This document shows positions 1 through 7,635 of a DNA stretch of 31,436 nt, piece by piece. Position numbers and translations under genes: made by a program. The stretch lies in NCBI GenBank assembly GCA_035565355.1, contig DATMSM010000113.1, positions 1-31,436 on the forward strand, given 5' to 3'. Source of the DNA: Ga0074130 sp035565355. Its GTDB lineage: Bacteria; Pseudomonadota; Gammaproteobacteria; Burkholderiales; Rhodocyclaceae. How positions within the stretch are numbered: position 1 is the first letter of the stretch; each line of letters starts with the position of its first letter. Below the pieces are notes generated by a model, which was not told the DNA's origin, searched no databases, and saw nothing but the letters and a program-made list of their open reading frames with translations.

Positions 1-192
1 GGCCGCAGCCGGCAGTTCGGCGATGACGGACGCATTTGGAAAGGCGCGGGCGATGGCTGGATACCAGGGCAGCAGCACCCGCACATCGACGCCAGCGCGC
101 CGTAGCGCCGACGGCAGCGCCGCGGCGACATCGCCAAGACCGCCGGTCTTGACCCAGGGGGCGAGCTCGGAGGTGGCGAACAGGACTTTCAT
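1..192 (-). CDS. glgA: glycogen synthase (ADP-glucose type), N-terminal part only
   Basis: Transfers glucose from ADP-glucose to the growing alpha-1,4-glucan in the cytoplasm (GT5 family). Only the first 64 codons are in the window; the gene runs off the left edge. The start MKVLFATSELAPLVKTGGLG followed by DV contains the KTGGLGDV loop that binds ADP-glucose in bacterial GlgA, very near the N-terminus as expected. The ATG overlaps the TGA of the upstream secreted NTF2-like gene (ATGA), so translation is probably coupled and the gene belongs to the same transcript as pgi. The family call is secure from the N-terminal motif; the catalytic C-terminal domain cannot be checked here. Confidence 0.93.
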   Translation of the reverse strand, partial: MKVLFATSELAPWVKTGGLGDVAAALPSALRRAGVDVRVLLPWYPAIARAFPNASVIAELPAAA

Positions 193-641
193 TTGCAGCG
201 GTTGGGAACGCTCAGCGCGAAGGATTCCTCAACGATCAGAATGCGCCCATCAGGCTGGCGGCCGAGCACCACATAGTAGTCCGGGTCGGTATTGCACTTG
301 CGCAGCACATAGCGTTCGGCATTGATCTTCATGCGTTCGCCTTGGGCGGTGTAGCGCGCCTTACTGAAGGATGAGCGGTCGTCGCGCTTCTTCGCCTTGG
401 GCAGGTTGAATAGCATCAGCTGGGCCCACTGCGCGCCGCTTACCGTCGTCGTCTCCTCGGTGCCGTGCTTGTGGCCGGTGACGACGGCGTCGTCGGCATA
501 GAGCTCGGCATACTTCTCGTCGAAGCTCATGTTCAGCTCGCCCATGCGCTTGAAGAAGGCCTCGGCCTCGGCCTGCGACACCGGCTTGGCTGCAAGCACG
601 GGAGTGCTCAGCAGCGCGAGCAAGAAGAGTAGTGATCTCAT
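189..641 (-). CDS. small secreted NTF2/SnoaL-like protein, function unknown
   Basis: A 150-residue protein. I chose the ATG at 641 because it opens a clear signal peptide (MRSLLFLLALLSTPVLA, cleavage likely before AKPVSQ); upstream in-frame starts would bury this and run into pgi. The mature part (about 130 residues) has the helix-rich start and ADDAVVTGHKHG segment typical of NTF2/SnoaL-like folds (small cone-shaped alpha+beta domains that bind ligands or act as enzymes), ending in paired beta strands (DYYVVLGRQPDGRILIVEES). Two cysteines (in LRKCNT and at the penultimate residue) could form a disulfide after export. It lies 10 bases after pgi and overlaps the glgA start by 4 bases, so it is probably co-transcribed with cytoplasmic glycogen genes although it is exported. 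The fold assignment is a weak pattern match and the function is unknown. Confidence 0.8.
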   Translation of the reverse strand: MRSLLFLLALLSTPVLAAKPVSQAEAEAFFKRMGELNMSFDEKYAELYADDAVVTGHKHGTEETTTVSGAQWAQLMLFNLPKAKKRDDRSSFSKARYTAQGERMKINAERYVLRKCNTDPDYYVVLGRQPDGRILIVEESFALSVPNRCK

Positions 642-651
642 ACGCACGATT

Positions 652-2232
652 CTATACCCGGCTCGCCTTGATGAGCCCGGCGGTCGAGCTATCGAGCTGC
701 GCATTCTCCGCCGTGCCTTCAATAATGGGCAGCAGACGAGCGGCGAGCTGTTTGCCGTACTCCACCCCCCACTGGTCGAAGGAGTTGATATTCCACAAAC
801 AGCCGGCGACAAACACCTTGTGTTCATACAGCGCGACCAACTGGCCCACCGTGTAGGGTGTGATCTCGGGCATCAGCAGCGTGGTCGAGGGCTGGTTGCC
901 GGGGAATACCTTGTTGGCGGCGAGCAGCGGATCGACACCCGCGCCGATTTCCGCTTGCGCTTCCGCCAGCGTCTTGCCGCGCATCAGCGCTTCGCTCTGG
1001 GCGAAGCAGTTGGACAACAATTTCGCGTGATGGCCGGGCAGCTCGAAATCGGGCTGCTTCACGGCGATGAAGTCGCAGGGGATCAAGCGGCCGCCCTGAT
1101 GGATCAACTGGTAGAAGGCATGCTGACCGTTGGTGCCGGGCTCACCCCAGATCACCGGACAGGCCGGCGTCGGCAGCTCATTGCCATCGCGATCGACGCG
1201 TTTGCCGTTGGATTCCATTTCCAGTTGCTGCAGATGGCGCGGCAGCAGCTCCAGCGACTGGCTGTAAGGCAGAATGGCCTGCGTCGGCGCGCCCAGAAAG
1301 CTGGTGTTCCAGACTTGCAGCAGGCCCAGCAGGGCCGGCAGGTTCTGACCTACCGGCGCAGTGGCGAAATGTTCGTCCATGGCCGCCGCGCCGGCCAGCA
1401 GGCGCTCGAAATTGGCGTAGCCGATGGCCAATGCGGTCGACAGGCCGACCGCCGACCACAGCGAATAGCGGCCCCCGACCCAGTCCCAGAAGGCGAAGGC
1501 ATTGGCCGGGTCTATGCCGAACTGGGCGACCGCATCGAGATTGGTGGAGACGGCGACAAAGTGTCGGGACACCGCCGTTTCGCCGAGTGCATCGACCAGC
1601 CACTGGCGCGCCGAGGCGGCGTTCTGCATGGTCTCCTGCGTCGTGAAGGTCTTGCTGCAGACGATAAAAAGCGTGCTCTCCGGCCGCAGCGCCTGCAGCT
1701 TGCAGGCCAGGTCGGCTGCGTCCAGGTTGGCGACATAATGCACCGTTAGATCGGCCATCGCATGCGCGGCCAGGGCCCGCGTCACCATGCGCGGGCCGAG
1801 GTCAGAACCGCCGATGCCGATATTCACGATATCGGTGATGCGCTCGCCGCTGGCGCCGCGCCAGTCACCGTGATGGATGGCGGCGCAGAAGTTGCGCATC
1901 TGCGCCAATACCGCCGAGACCTCGGGGCGCGGCAAGGGAGCACGCAGCCAGGTGTGGCCGACGGCGCGGCCTTCGGTCTGGTTGATTGCCGCGCCAGTGT
2001 CCATCTTGCTGATCCAGCCTTGCATGTCGGCGGCTTGCCACAAATTCGCCAACAGGCTCAGGGTTTCGCTATTCACGCGTTGCTTCGAGTAATCGAGCAA
2101 CCAACCGTCAAAGCCGACCGAAAAGCGGCTGAAGCGCTGCGCATCAGTCGCGAAAAGCTCACGCAGATGCGGCAGCGGCGGGGCGGTGTGCGCGACCAGT
2201 GCGCGCCAGGCGGGGGTGGAGTTCAAAGCCAT
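652..2232 (-). CDS. pgi: glucose-6-phosphate isomerase
   Basis: Interconverts glucose-6-phosphate and fructose-6-phosphate in the cytoplasm, linking glycolysis/gluconeogenesis to glycogen synthesis. The 526-residue length is close to the roughly 550 of the enterobacterial enzyme. Visible signatures are the sugar-phosphate loop IGIGGSDLGPRM, VSKTFTTQETMQNA, the catalytic Glu/His region WGEPGTNGQHAFYQLIHQG, and near the C-terminus WNINSFDQWGVEYGKQLA, whose lysine is the conserved active-site residue. The ATG at 2232 gives a normal N-terminus (MALNSTPAWRAL); the ribosome site is weak (GGAA). It sits within the minus-strand glycogen gene run, 222 bases after the 4-alpha-glucanotransferase, so it may also have its own promoter in that gap. 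Confidence 0.96.
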   Translation of the reverse strand: MALNSTPAWRALVAHTAPPLPHLRELFATDAQRFSRFSVGFDGWLLDYSKQRVNSETLSLLANLWQAADMQGWISKMDTGAAINQTEGRAVGHTWLRAPLPRPEVSAVLAQMRNFCAAIHHGDWRGASGERITDIVNIGIGGSDLGPRMVTRALAAHAMADLTVHYVANLDAADLACKLQALRPESTLFIVCSKTFTTQETMQNAASARQWLVDALGETAVSRHFVAVSTNLDAVAQFGIDPANAFAFWDWVGGRYSLWSAVGLSTALAIGYANFERLLAGAAAMDEHFATAPVGQNLPALLGLLQVWNTSFLGAPTQAILPYSQSLELLPRHLQQLEMESNGKRVDRDGNELPTPACPVIWGEPGTNGQHAFYQLIHQGGRLIPCDFIAVKQPDFELPGHHAKLLSNCFAQSEALMRGKTLAEAQAEIGAGVDPLLAANKVFPGNQPSTTLLMPEITPYTVGQLVALYEHKVFVAGCLWNINSFDQWGVEYGKQLAARLLPIIEGTAENAQLDSSTAGLIKASRV

Positions 2233-2418
2233 GTCATCGATTCCATCGCAATTCGCGGTCCTGTCTTCAGTCCAGACTTTACCTGAGCTGGCATGACAAG
2301 TCCGCAGTGGTCATATAGGCCGGGCGGGCTAATGGTGGCGGCCTGGCCGCGGGATCGCCCCAGGAAAAGACCAGCCCGCTGTGGAGTCATGCGCGGTAGG
2401 GCGAACTACAGCCAGCCC

Positions 2419-2435
2419 CCTCCTCGGGTAGGAGG
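2419..2435. other. short hairpin downstream of the GH57 glucanotransferase gene
   Basis: CCTCCT and AGGAGG are separated by a 5-base loop, in the 222-base gap between the glucanotransferase stop and pgi. No T-run follows on either strand, so a rho-independent terminator is doubtful. Apart from this I see nothing definite in 2233-2454. Confidence 0.3.
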
Positions 2436-2454
2436 CTAGAAGGATGGCAAGTTT

Positions 2455-4455
2455 TCACTCGCCTGTTTCCGCCGTCAGGGTGATCTCCAGCGTCTGCTCG
2501 GGCACGGCCTGCCAACGCAGGGTCAGCACGGCGGCCTGCATGATCTTTTCGAAGCCAGCTTCCGATTGCGATACCGTGAAGTGCGGACGCCCGCTGATAT
2601 CGACAGGCTGGTTGCTGGCCAGGATCAGCTTGCCGCCGAGCACGCCATCTACCAGGCTCAGGCGCGTTGCCCGTTCGATATCCAGGGCCTGGCCGAAGCC
2701 GCAGGGGATGCTGCCGTCGGCCAGCACGTAGCGGCCGGCATAGCCGTCGCAACTGGGCATGGCGAGGTTGAGCTCAATCTGCAGGACACCGTTCTCGGAA
2801 GCCAGGTAGCTGGCCTTGAGGCTGCCCCCATCGAGTGCATAACTCTTGCGTAGGCGCAGGACACCGTCGTCGGCGCTGTAGCTCAGCGGGCCCCCGGCGA
2901 CATAGTCGGGCACCAGCGCTGTGTCGTCATCGCCTATCCAGGTATCGACAAACAGGCTGCGCGGGCGCATGTCCGGCACGATATCCGCGGCCACGATCAC
3001 ATGTTTGAAGGAGATGCGGTCATGCGCCGAGGCGATGCCACCCGCAGGAGCCTCTGCAGCATGCGCAGAAGCTTCACTCGTTGCTACGCGCGCATGGTAG
3101 CCCTCCTCATAGCGGCGCAAGGTGTCGCCGAAGTTGTGAGCGAGGGCGTAGCTCGATAGCTCGATCACGGCGGCGTCGCCGTCTGGGCGGATGGCTGCGA
3201 GCATGGCGCGATCGGCGATAAAGACTTCGGTGTGCCCGTCCAGGTCGCAATCCACGCTGCTGACGGCAGCGCGTGGCGCGATGGCGTTCAGGCGTGCCTC
3301 GAGCGCGAGCAGGTTATTCCAGATAGCGCGGCGCAGGTGTGGCAGATAGAGGCCGCCAAACAGCCCGTGCCAGAACGCGTCGTTGGCCTGGGCGCGGTGC
3401 AGCAATTCCTGCAGCTCGGCCGTCTGCAGTGCCGGTGCAAGCGCAGCGTAGCGCTCCGAAGCTTCCAGCGTGCGCTTGTGCATCCAGTTCGATTCCGGAT
3501 AGCGTGAAAAGAAGTTGCGCCAGATGCCGCCGCGCAGGAAGGGTTTGTGCGCCTCGAACTGGCCGCGCTGCTTTTCCGCTTCCACCAGCGCGTGATAGGT
3601 GCGCGCCGCCGGGCCGGGCAACGACCATTCGTTCATTTCGATATAGGACGTGGTCGGCAGATAGACGATGCCGCGCGTGGCGTTGGCGGCGTAATACTCG
3701 GCATAGGTTTGCGTACGGATCAGCGGCGAGGCAAGCACGCCTTCGATGAACTGCGCCAGCCAGCCGCGTTCGTAGACCCAATTGTAGGTCTCTGGCCAGA
3801 TGCCGAACTTCTCGATATCGTCGAAATAGATGACGGCGCGCTGACCCTGACGGGCAAGCTCTTCCATCCAGGCCACCGTCTCGGCGGCAGGCGCGAAGGG
3901 CAGGCGGTAGCGTGCTTGCTCCGAGATCGGAAACAGATCCAGCGTGCGCCCGCTTTCCTCGGTGGTGTAGAAACTATCGAGCGTGTTGGCGGCGGCGCCG
4001 GTGCACAGGAAGTGGTAGTCATCGACTGCCACGTATTCGATGCCGGCCTCGGCCAGCGAAGCCGCCACGGCGGATTCCCAGACGCGTTCGGTGAGCCACG
4101 CGCCGCGCGGGCGCGTGCCGGTGTAGCGCGCGATCTTGGCCGACAGGGTTTCGATCTGGGTCAGGCGGTCACGATGCGGGATGGCGGCGAGCACCGGCTC
4201 GCAGTCGCCGGAGCCGAACCACTCGACCTGGCCGCGCTCGGTCATCTCGGCGAGTAACTGCATGTCGGCGGGGTGTCGCTCGTAGAGCAGGTCCAGCAGC
4301 CAGCCGGAGAAATGCACGCTGAAGCGGAACTCCGGGTAGCGGTGCAGCACGCGAATGAACATACCGTAGCAACGCAGGTGCGCGTCGTCGATGACCTCGG
4401 TGAAGTTGCCGACAGGCTGATGCGCATGGACGCCGAGCAGGAGAGAGATGGTCAT
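2455..4455 (-). CDS. GH57 4-alpha-glucanotransferase
   Basis: Transfers alpha-1,4-glucan segments between chains (disproportionation), reshaping maltodextrin or glycogen in the cytoplasm. The 666-residue protein matches, from memory, the Thermococcus litoralis-type enzyme over its whole length. It has an N-terminal GH57 catalytic barrel (HAHQPVGNF near residue 10, LTERVW with the nucleophile at E123, FDDIEKFG with the acid at D213), a middle DUF1925 helical domain (WMHKR and NDAFWHGLFGGLYLPHLRR) and a C-terminal DUF1926 beta domain ending near LSQSEAGFEKI. E123 has the same number as in the archaeal enzyme. The AAGGAA ribosome site before ATG 4455 is good. Its neighbours are a second GH57 enzyme 83 bases upstream and pgi downstream. 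It probably replaces the MalQ (GH77) activity, which is absent from this locus; an alpha-amylase annotation is the main alternative. Confidence 0.9.
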   Translation of the reverse strand: MTISLLLGVHAHQPVGNFTEVIDDAHLRCYGMFIRVLHRYPEFRFSVHFSGWLLDLLYERHPADMQLLAEMTERGQVEWFGSGDCEPVLAAIPHRDRLTQIETLSAKIARYTGTRPRGAWLTERVWESAVAASLAEAGIEYVAVDDYHFLCTGAAANTLDSFYTTEESGRTLDLFPISEQARYRLPFAPAAETVAWMEELARQGQRAVIYFDDIEKFGIWPETYNWVYERGWLAQFIEGVLASPLIRTQTYAEYYAANATRGIVYLPTTSYIEMNEWSLPGPAARTYHALVEAEKQRGQFEAHKPFLRGGIWRNFFSRYPESNWMHKRTLEASERYAALAPALQTAELQELLHRAQANDAFWHGLFGGLYLPHLRRAIWNNLLALEARLNAIAPRAAVSSVDCDLDGHTEVFIADRAMLAAIRPDGDAAVIELSSYALAHNFGDTLRRYEEGYHARVATSEASAHAAEAPAGGIASAHDRISFKHVIVAADIVPDMRPRSLFVDTWIGDDDTALVPDYVAGGPLSYSADDGVLRLRKSYALDGGSLKASYLASENGVLQIELNLAMPSCDGYAGRYVLADGSIPCGFGQALDIERATRLSLVDGVLGGKLILASNQPVDISGRPHFTVSQSEAGFEKIMQAAVLTLRWQAVPEQTLEITLTAETGE

Positions 4456-4538
4456 GGCGCTTCCTTGTGGAGCTTGCCCTTAACAGACGCAAGAGTCCGA
4501 ACGGTGGGTGGTGCATGCTTGTTTGTCATTGCATTTTC

Positions 4539-6239
4539 CTAGCCGGCACGGCGCATGGTACCGCCGCCTTCGGCCTGGCCGCCGCCGGCAGAGATTGGCG
4601 TATCGAGCGCGGCCGGCGGTTCCAGCTGCAGGCAGCGGTAGAGGTTAGCGAGATTGCGGCGATAGAGCTGATCGAAGCTTGCCACCGACGGGCCGGGGTT
4701 GTAATCACCAAACCACCAGAACCAGTCAGAGCTTTCGCAGATCGAGAGCTGTTGCTCCGCGGCGATCTTCTGCGCGTCGGCCAGTCCCGGAAAGGCCGCA
4801 TCGTAGGCCACCTTGGCCGCAGCCAGCAGATCCCAGGCGCGGTTTTTGGCCGGATCGCCCACCCAGGTAGACAGGGTGCCGTACACCCAGCTGCCCGCGG
4901 TCAGCGCCGGCAATGTGGCATTGGGCTCCGGGCGTTCGGCAACCAGTGTGGCAAAGGTGGTGGTACGTATCTGCTCGCTGTGCTCGAGCAGTCCGTACAG
5001 CTCCTCGAAGAAGTACCAACCGTTATAGGGGTAGTGTTCCCAGGCGTTCTCGCCATCGAGAATGACGGCAACCATGGGCCGTTGTTGTTCATGCTCGGCC
5101 GGCGGTGCGAGATGGGCCGTATTGGTGAGCTGTTCGACAAAGTGGTGGGCGGCGTCGCCGCTATGCCATCTGCCGTACTCGAAACCGATCAGGTCGGACA
5201 GATACTCGTCACGAAAGAAAAGCGACATGCCCGGCGTCTTGTCCAGCTTCCAGGCTTGCCAGGCCGGATGCGGCACCTGCATGCCGGCGTGATTGAGACT
5301 GTTGTGCAGCACGCCTTCGCCGCTGGCAATCCAGCGCACGCCCTCGGCCGCGAGCTGGCGGGCGAACTCGGTGGACACCGCGCCTTCAGCGGGCCACATG
5401 CCGGTGGGCGGCGTGCCGAAGCGTTGCGTATGGCTGCGCTGCGCGGCGACGATGTGTCGCCGCACCCGCTCGGCACCGCCGGGATAGTCAGGCGCTGTCG
5501 GTGCCGGTGCATCCGGTACGGTCTGCTGGCCTGCGCGCAGGTCGAGCAGGAGAGGCGAGAGCGGATGCGTCTGCGGTGTGCAGCAGAGCTCGATCTGTCC
5601 GCGCTTGGCCAACGCCGCGTAGCGCGGCAGCAGCTTGCTTATCGTCCTGCCCATCCACGCCAGCAGCGCCTGGCGCTCGCGACAGCTGAAGTTCTGACCC
5701 TTGGCAATCATTTCCTGCAGCAGCTTCTCCGTGCGCCGTTCCGATTCGCCGCTCCAGGCCAGGTGGTACCAGGTGATGAGGTCAAGGTAGTAACTGTCGG
5801 AAAGATAGTTCAGCGCAGGCTGGTTGTCGTCCGAATGCGCCAGGCTGTTGTACAGCGCATGCAGGCGCTGATAATCCGGGAAGGGATCCAGCATCGTGGC
5901 GTGATTGGCAAGGAAACAGGTATCGAGAATCTTGCGTTTCTCGTCCTCGCTGAGTGCCTGCCCTTCCGGTGTTGCCAGCAGACGGAGGAGAGGGTCACGG
6001 AAGACCCCGCTCTCGAACTGCGCGGCGTAGTCCTCGATCTGTTCCGCCAACACGGGCACGAAATTCACCACCGCACGCACCTGCGGGTGGCGTTCCAGAT
6101 GGTCCGCCATGTCGCAATAGTCCTTGAGCGCGTGCAGGTAAACCCAGGGCAGGACGAATTCTGGCGCGCCGGGACTGCTATGGTCGCGGTAGTCCGGCTG
6201 GTGCATGTGCCAGAGCAGTACAAGATCGATTCTATGCAT
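4539..6239 (-). CDS. GH57 alpha-amylase/alpha-mannosidase-type glycoside hydrolase
   Basis: A retaining glycosidase of family GH57, expected to cut or rearrange alpha-glucan in the cytoplasm (no signal peptide). In the 566 residues I see the N-terminal LLWHMHQPDYR motif, the conserved GQIELCCTPQTHPLSPLL segment near 215-232, a nucleophile region GMWPAEGAVS with E285, and an acid region ILDGENAWEHYP with D395; ESSDWFWWFGDYN toward the C-terminus is also typical. This fits the bacterial COG1449-type amylase group rather than the shorter GH57 branching enzymes. The last 30 or so residues are Gly/Ala/Pro-rich and probably disordered. The gene follows glgC with only 6 bases between, so they are almost certainly one transcript. 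Substrate (amylase, pullulanase-like or transferase) cannot be fixed from the sequence. Confidence 0.87.
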   Translation of the reverse strand: MHRIDLVLLWHMHQPDYRDHSSPGAPEFVLPWVYLHALKDYCDMADHLERHPQVRAVVNFVPVLAEQIEDYAAQFESGVFRDPLLRLLATPEGQALSEDEKRKILDTCFLANHATMLDPFPDYQRLHALYNSLAHSDDNQPALNYLSDSYYLDLITWYHLAWSGESERRTEKLLQEMIAKGQNFSCRERQALLAWMGRTISKLLPRYAALAKRGQIELCCTPQTHPLSPLLLDLRAGQQTVPDAPAPTAPDYPGGAERVRRHIVAAQRSHTQRFGTPPTGMWPAEGAVSTEFARQLAAEGVRWIASGEGVLHNSLNHAGMQVPHPAWQAWKLDKTPGMSLFFRDEYLSDLIGFEYGRWHSGDAAHHFVEQLTNTAHLAPPAEHEQQRPMVAVILDGENAWEHYPYNGWYFFEELYGLLEHSEQIRTTTFATLVAERPEPNATLPALTAGSWVYGTLSTWVGDPAKNRAWDLLAAAKVAYDAAFPGLADAQKIAAEQQLSICESSDWFWWFGDYNPGPSVASFDQLYRRNLANLYRCLQLEPPAALDTPISAGGGQAEGGGTMRRAG

Positions 6240-6245
6240 GCGTGC

Positions 6246-7538
6246 TTAACCTATGCGTGGGGCTCGCTGGCCGAGCATGTCCTGAGTGACGAGCACGATG
6301 CCCTTCTCGCTGACGTGGAAGCGACGGCGATCCTCGTCCGGGTCGTAGCCGATGTGCATGCCCGGCGGGATCTTGCAGCGTTTGTCGATGACGGCGCGCC
6401 GTATCTTCGCGCCGGCGCCGATATCCACGCCTTGCAGCACAACCGAATCCTCGACCAGCGCGCCGTCGTAGGCATTGACGCGGGAGAACAGCAGGGAACG
6501 GCGTATGGTTGCGCCACTGATGATGTCGCCGCCCGCGACCAGTGAATCGACAGCCATGCCGCGTCGGTTTTCATCGTCGAAGACGAATTTGGCCGGCGGC
6601 ATCTGTTCCTGGTAGGTCCAGATCGGCCACTCCTCGTCGTACATGTTCAGCTCGGGGCTGACCTTGGTCAGCTCCATATTGGCCTCCCAGTAGGCATCGA
6701 TGGTACCCACGTCCCGCCAGTAGGGCTTGTCCGGGCTGGCACCGACACAGCTGTTCTTGAAGCTGTGCGCGAGAATGCGCGCGCCCTGTTGCAGCAGATA
6801 GGGAATGATGTCCTTGCCGAAATCGTGGCTTGAGTAAGGGTCTTTGCTGTCGCGCGCCAGTTGTTCGTAGAGCATGTCGGCGTTGAAGACGTAGATGCCC
6901 ATCGAGGCCAGCGCGCGATCGGGCTGCCCGGGCAGGGCGGGCGGTTGACTCGGCTTCTCGACAAAACTGGTGACGCGGCTGTTGCCATCCACACCCATGA
7001 CGCCGAAAGCCGTGGCTTCCTCCAGCGGCACGTCGATGCAGCCGACCGTCAACTCGGCATCGTTCCACACATGTTCGGCCAGCATGCGACCGTAGTCCAT
7101 CTTGTACACATGATCACCCGACAGGATGAGCACGTACTTCGGCCGGTTGTGGCGCAGCAGGTCGATGTTCTGCCACACCGCATCGGCGGTGCCGCGATAC
7201 CAGCCCTCGCCCATCATCTGCTGTGCTGGCATCAGGTCAACACCTTCATGGAAACGCCCTTCGAGAAATGACCAGGCATGCTGAATATGGCGAATCAGGC
7301 TCTGCGCTTTGTACTGCGTGGCGACGCCGATGCGGCGTATGCCGGAGTTGACGCAGTTCGACAGCGTGAAGTCGATGATGCGGAATTTCCCGCCGAAGGG
7401 CACGGCGGGTTTGGCGCGCCAGTCCGTAAGTTGCATCAGCCTACTGCCGCGGCCGCCTGCCAGCACAACCGCATAAGTGTTGCGAGTCAGATGGCTGACG
7501 TGGCGGCCGGCGGCGTTTTGTGCGTTGCGATCGGACAT
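6246..7538 (-). CDS. glgC: glucose-1-phosphate adenylyltransferase (ADP-glucose pyrophosphorylase)
   Basis: Makes ADP-glucose from glucose-1-phosphate and ATP, the committed and allosterically controlled step of bacterial glycogen synthesis. The 430 residues match the enterobacterial length (431). An N-terminal nucleotidyltransferase domain shows AVVLAGGRGSRLMQLT, the PAVPFGGKFRIIDFTLSN segment, WYRGTADAVWQN, LSGDHVYKMDYGRM with the catalytic Asp, and FVEKPSQPP for sugar phosphate. The C-terminal third is a left-handed beta-helix (ISGATIRRSLLFSRVN, VVLQGVDIGAGAKI). ATG 7538 has a GGAG ribosome site. It is the first gene of the minus-strand glycogen run and is divergent from glgB, so the 97-base gap at 7539-7635 must hold both promoters. 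Confidence 0.97.
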   Translation of the reverse strand: MSDRNAQNAAGRHVSHLTRNTYAVVLAGGRGSRLMQLTDWRAKPAVPFGGKFRIIDFTLSNCVNSGIRRIGVATQYKAQSLIRHIQHAWSFLEGRFHEGVDLMPAQQMMGEGWYRGTADAVWQNIDLLRHNRPKYVLILSGDHVYKMDYGRMLAEHVWNDAELTVGCIDVPLEEATAFGVMGVDGNSRVTSFVEKPSQPPALPGQPDRALASMGIYVFNADMLYEQLARDSKDPYSSHDFGKDIIPYLLQQGARILAHSFKNSCVGASPDKPYWRDVGTIDAYWEANMELTKVSPELNMYDEEWPIWTYQEQMPPAKFVFDDENRRGMAVDSLVAGGDIISGATIRRSLLFSRVNAYDGALVEDSVVLQGVDIGAGAKIRRAVIDKRCKIPPGMHIGYDPDEDRRRFHVSEKGIVLVTQDMLGQRAPRIG

Positions 7539-7560
7539 TGTTTTTCTCCGCGGCTACAAT
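7532..7560 (+). promoter_or_regulatory. candidate sigma-70 promoter for glgB
   Basis: CGGACA (7532-7537, 4 of 6 consensus) and TACAAT (7555-7560, 5 of 6) are separated by exactly 17 bases, ahead of glgB. Transcription would begin near 7567, giving a leader of about 70 bases. The -35 box lies inside the first codons of divergent glgC. Assigned by eye. Confidence 0.45.
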
Positions 7561-7581
7561 GGCCGCACAGCGTTATGAAAT

Positions 7582-7609
7582 GAAGCGCTCCATACTGGAG
7601 ATGCGCTTC
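7582..7609 (+). promoter_or_regulatory. hairpin in the glgB leader
   Basis: GAAGCGCTCCA (7582-7592) pairs with TGGA (7596-7599) and GCGCTTC (7603-7609): an 11-pair stem with a 3-base bulge (7600-7602) and a 3-base loop. It ends 26 bases before the glgB ATG, within the predicted leader. It may affect message stability or ribosome access; no known RNA family is recognised. Confidence 0.4.
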
Positions 7610-7635
7610 GGCCTGCATGACGAAATGGTGCGGTA

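Noticed and set aside
529..1749. A 406-residue open frame opposite pgi
   Set aside because: Antisense to a clear pgi; His/Gln/Arg-rich with no recognisable domain.
4467..6545. A 692-residue open frame opposite the GH57 and glgC genes
   Set aside because: It is antisense to genes with full catalytic motifs; Arg/Ala/Gly/Val-rich composition and no family motif, typical of GC-rich shadows.
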